From the NCBI GenBank assembly GCA_025352865.1, contig JANXSB010000073.1, positions 1 to 7,230 of the forward strand: 7,230 nucleotides of DNA, written 5' to 3'. Under the pieces are notes generated by a model that was not told the origin of the DNA, did not search any database, and was given only the letters and a program-made list of their open reading frames with translations. Below are positions 5,484 to 7,230 of this stretch, in pieces. Both the position numbers and the translations under genes were made by a program. The DNA comes from Chthoniobacter sp. GTDB taxonomy: Bacteria > Verrucomicrobiota > Verrucomicrobiia > Chthoniobacterales > Chthoniobacteraceae. Every line of letters starts with the position of its first letter. Positions within the stretch are counted from its first letter, which is position 1.

Positions 5484-6251
5484 TCAGTAGCCGAAATTCC
5501 GCATGTCCTCGTACGGATCGACTTTGAAGGGGCGCAGTTTGGTGCGCGAGGTGGCGGAGGGTTGCGCGTTCGGGTTGGTGCCCGGCGGTGTGAGCGGCGA
5601 GCGGAAGCCGGATTGCGCGGTCGCGGATTCCAAATCCGCCGGGCCGTTGTAGGCGACGAAGGTATTGATCGGCACGGCGGCGAGGCGTCCGCCGCCTTCG
5701 AGCCGCGCGTGGGCGGCGACGAATTGCGTGGGATCCCAGTAGCACGAGTAGTCGCGTGGAAAGGCGCTGCGGGCCATGCCGATACGCAGGTTCTTGCGCA
5801 TCTCGAAATGCAGATGCGCGGGATACATGCCGTGGTTGTTGCCGATGGTGCCGATCTTTTGCCCGCGCGCGACCTGCTCGCCTTCGCGCACGAGGATCTG
5901 ATCGAGGTGGCCGTAGAGCGAATCCACATACGCGACCTGCGCGCCCTCCATGTACGCATGGCGGACGATGATGACGTTTCCCCAGCCGAGGTGGAAATCG
6001 CGCGCGAAAAGCACGAGGCCGTGCGCGGTGGCGGTGACGGGCGCGCCGAGGTCGGTGTCGCCGCCGGCGGAGCCGTTCCAGTCTTCGCCGAGGTGCCCGT
6101 TCGGCTGCATGCCGCGCGCTTTGTAGTAGCTCTTGCCGTCGGTGCCGACCGGGCATTGAAAGCCGTCCGCGAGTTTCACGGCAGCGGTGTCTTCGGCCCG
6201 GAGCGAGCCGCCGACGATGAAAAATACCGCAACCAAAAACAGCCAGCGCAT
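5484..6251 (-). CDS. secreted M23/LytM-type metallopeptidase
   Basis: This 255-aa protein is predicted to cut peptidoglycan cross-link peptides in the periplasm as a zinc-dependent endopeptidase. A signal peptide is clear: MRW, then a hydrophobic core and SLRA before E20, with cleavage likely after A19. The LytM motifs are complete. HxxxD is GHLGEDW (H53 and D57), the middle histidine is H115 in YGHLD, and HxH is HLHFE (H146, H148). H53, D57 and H148 would bind zinc, and H115 and H146 would act in catalysis. All being present argues for an active enzyme, unlike the degenerate EnvC/NlpD type. After the catalytic core (about 50-155) comes an unassigned C-terminal extension of about 95 residues, proline-rich near 215-235 and ending DMRNFGY. 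ATG 6251 was chosen for the signal peptide. It lies 43 nt downstream of uppP on the same strand, probably as one transcript. Confidence 0.92.
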   Translation of the reverse strand: MRWLFLVAVFFIVGGSLRAEDTAAVKLADGFQCPVGTDGKSYYKARGMQPNGHLGEDWNGSAGGDTDLGAPVTATAHGLVLFARDFHLGWGNVIIVRHAYMEGAQVAYVDSLYGHLDQILVREGEQVARGQKIGTIGNNHGMYPAHLHFEMRKNLRIGMARSAFPRDYSCYWDPTQFVAAHARLEGGGRLAAVPINTFVAYNGPADLESATAQSGFRSPLTPPGTNPNAQPSATSRTKLRPFKVDPYEDMRNFGY

Positions 6252-6294
6252 GCGGGAGCGAGTTTAGGTGCCGGCGTCCGCGACTGACAACCCC

Positions 6295-7098
6295 TCAGTG
6301 CGCGACCGCGTCGTGAACGAAAAGCAACAGCAGCACGCCGACCGCGATGCGGTAGATGCCGAAGCCGATGAAGGTGTGGCTTTGCACATAGCGCAGCAGC
6401 CATTTCACGGCGATGAACGAGACGATGGCGGCGACGACGAAGGCCAGCCCGAGCATCGCCCAGTCTTCCGATACCGCGCCCGCGACCGGATGATGCAGGG
6501 CCTTGAAAATCTTCAGCCCGCTGGCGGCGAGCATCGTGGAGATGCCGACGAGAAACGAAAACTCCGTGGCCGCGGGCCGCGCCGCGCCGAGGATGAGAGC
6601 GAAAAGAATCGTCGAGCCCGAGCGCGAGGCACCGGGGAAAACGGCGGCGATCAATTGCGCAAAGCCGATGGCGAGCGCGACCGTCCACGAGATTTCCACC
6701 GCGCCTTTGCGCCCGCGCAGGAGCATCTCGACAGCAATGAAAAGCACGCCGCCGATGAGCAGCGCCAGGGCCACGGGAGTGACCTCCTCGGGCAGCTTGA
6801 AATGTTTCTTTTCCAAAATGAACCCGCCGACGCAGGTGATGAAAAATGCGGTGCCGATCTTCGCGAGCAGCGCCTGGCTCGCCGGCTCACGCCAGCGCGC
6901 GAGCATGGCGATGCGCTCCTTGAACAGCGGCAGCACGGCGAGCACCGCACCGGCCTGGATGACGACATTGAAAAGATCGCTCGCCTCGTGTTTGAGGAAA
7001 TGCTCGGCGATGAGCAGATGGCCGGTCGAGGAGACCGGGATGAATTCCGTGAGTCCTTCGACGAAGCCGAGGATGACGGCGATAAGCCAGAGCGGCAT
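6295..7098 (-). CDS. uppP: undecaprenyl-diphosphatase UppP (BacA)
   Basis: This 267-aa integral membrane enzyme removes one phosphate from undecaprenyl diphosphate, recycling the lipid carrier for peptidoglycan and other envelope polymers. Its loss or overproduction alters bacitracin sensitivity in other bacteria. Length and both family signatures are normal. The first, EGLTEFIPVSSTGHL (residues 14-28), holds E14, E18 and H27. The second, PGASRSGST (155-163), holds the catalytic R159. Hydrophobic segments fill most of the rest (about 41-58, 80-96, 107-127, 138-154, 163-172, 182-195, 213-235, 245-261), as expected for a multi-pass protein. ATG 7098 gives the canonical N-terminus MPLWLIAVILGFVEGL; no Shine-Dalgarno is visible. 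The M23 gene follows on the same strand, a sensible cell-wall pairing. A partial gene ends 78 nt upstream. Confidence 0.97.
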   Translation of the reverse strand: MPLWLIAVILGFVEGLTEFIPVSSTGHLLIAEHFLKHEASDLFNVVIQAGAVLAVLPLFKERIAMLARWREPASQALLAKIGTAFFITCVGGFILEKKHFKLPEEVTPVALALLIGGVLFIAVEMLLRGRKGAVEISWTVALAIGFAQLIAAVFPGASRSGSTILFALILGAARPAATEFSFLVGISTMLAASGLKIFKALHHPVAGAVSEDWAMLGLAFVVAAIVSFIAVKWLLRYVQSHTFIGFGIYRIAVGVLLLLFVHDAVAH

Positions 7099-7176
7099 AA
7101 GCAGGGCGTGGGTGCGGGTGTCAGGCGTCCTGCATCGTCAGCACCGTGACACGCCGACGTTCCTGACTCGCGAAAA

Positions 7177-7230
7177 TCAGATCGCCGACTCGCCGCGCTC
7201 TTCGGTGCGGATGCGGACGGCGTCTTCGAT
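7177..7230 (-). CDS. 3' end of an unidentified minus-strand gene (partial)
   Basis: Only the last 17 codons are inside the window, encoding IEDAVRIRTEERGESAI and a TGA stop at 7177-7179. The rest lies beyond the right edge. The charged, mixed composition suits a soluble protein end, but this is too little to name a family. It points the same way as uppP and ends 78 nt before it, so it could be upstream in the same transcript. Confidence 0.55.
   Translation of the reverse strand: MEDAVRIRTEERGESAI

Noticed and set aside
6268..7149. 293-codon + strand frame opposite uppP
   Set aside because: Antisense shadow of uppP, charged low-complexity composition typical of GC-rich antisense frames.

Overview
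The window is GC-rich bacterial DNA. The main genes show no convincing Shine-Dalgarno sequence. Families of palindromic repeats cluster in one island, and one gene has the short WD-motif N-terminus that I associate with Verrucomicrobiota hypothetical proteins. A member of Verrucomicrobiota (Opitutales-like) is the best guess. It rests on gene style and repeat style, not on a marker gene.

Left part (1-2070, + strand): a GNAT-type acetyltransferase gene is followed after 12 nt by a complete circularly permuted ATP-grasp gene. The two look like one operon. The usual partner of this ATP-grasp family, an alpha-E (DUF403) protein, lies on the same strand at 4467-5468. ATP-grasp/alpha-E pairs belong to predicted peptide-ligase/amidoligase systems of unknown product and are normally adjacent. 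Here 2.4 kb of unrelated DNA separates them. No transglutaminase-like or proteasome-like partner, often seen with such pairs, is present in the window.

Middle island (2071-4466): it holds a four-helix membrane protein gene with lower-GC codon use than its neighbours. Next come a possible 3' remnant of a minus-strand gene and three nested inverted-repeat cassettes built of hairpins (2835-2976, 3033-3120, 3165-3292), which resemble REP/REPIN elements. A 12-copy, exactly 21-bp tandem array follows (3373-3624). Last is a minus-strand gene for a small helical protein with N-terminal LRYD/LRWD motifs, bracketed by two G-rich tracts with quadruplex potential.

Right part (5484-7230, - strand): uppP (undecaprenyl-diphosphatase) is followed 43 nt downstream by a secreted M23/LytM peptidase, a plausible two-gene cell-envelope unit convergent with the alpha-E gene. 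The last 54 nt hold the 3' end of another minus-strand gene that I cannot identify.

The ATP-grasp, alpha-E, M23 and UppP assignments are secure at family level. The functions of the membrane protein, the WD-motif protein, the array and the palindromic cassettes are unknown.
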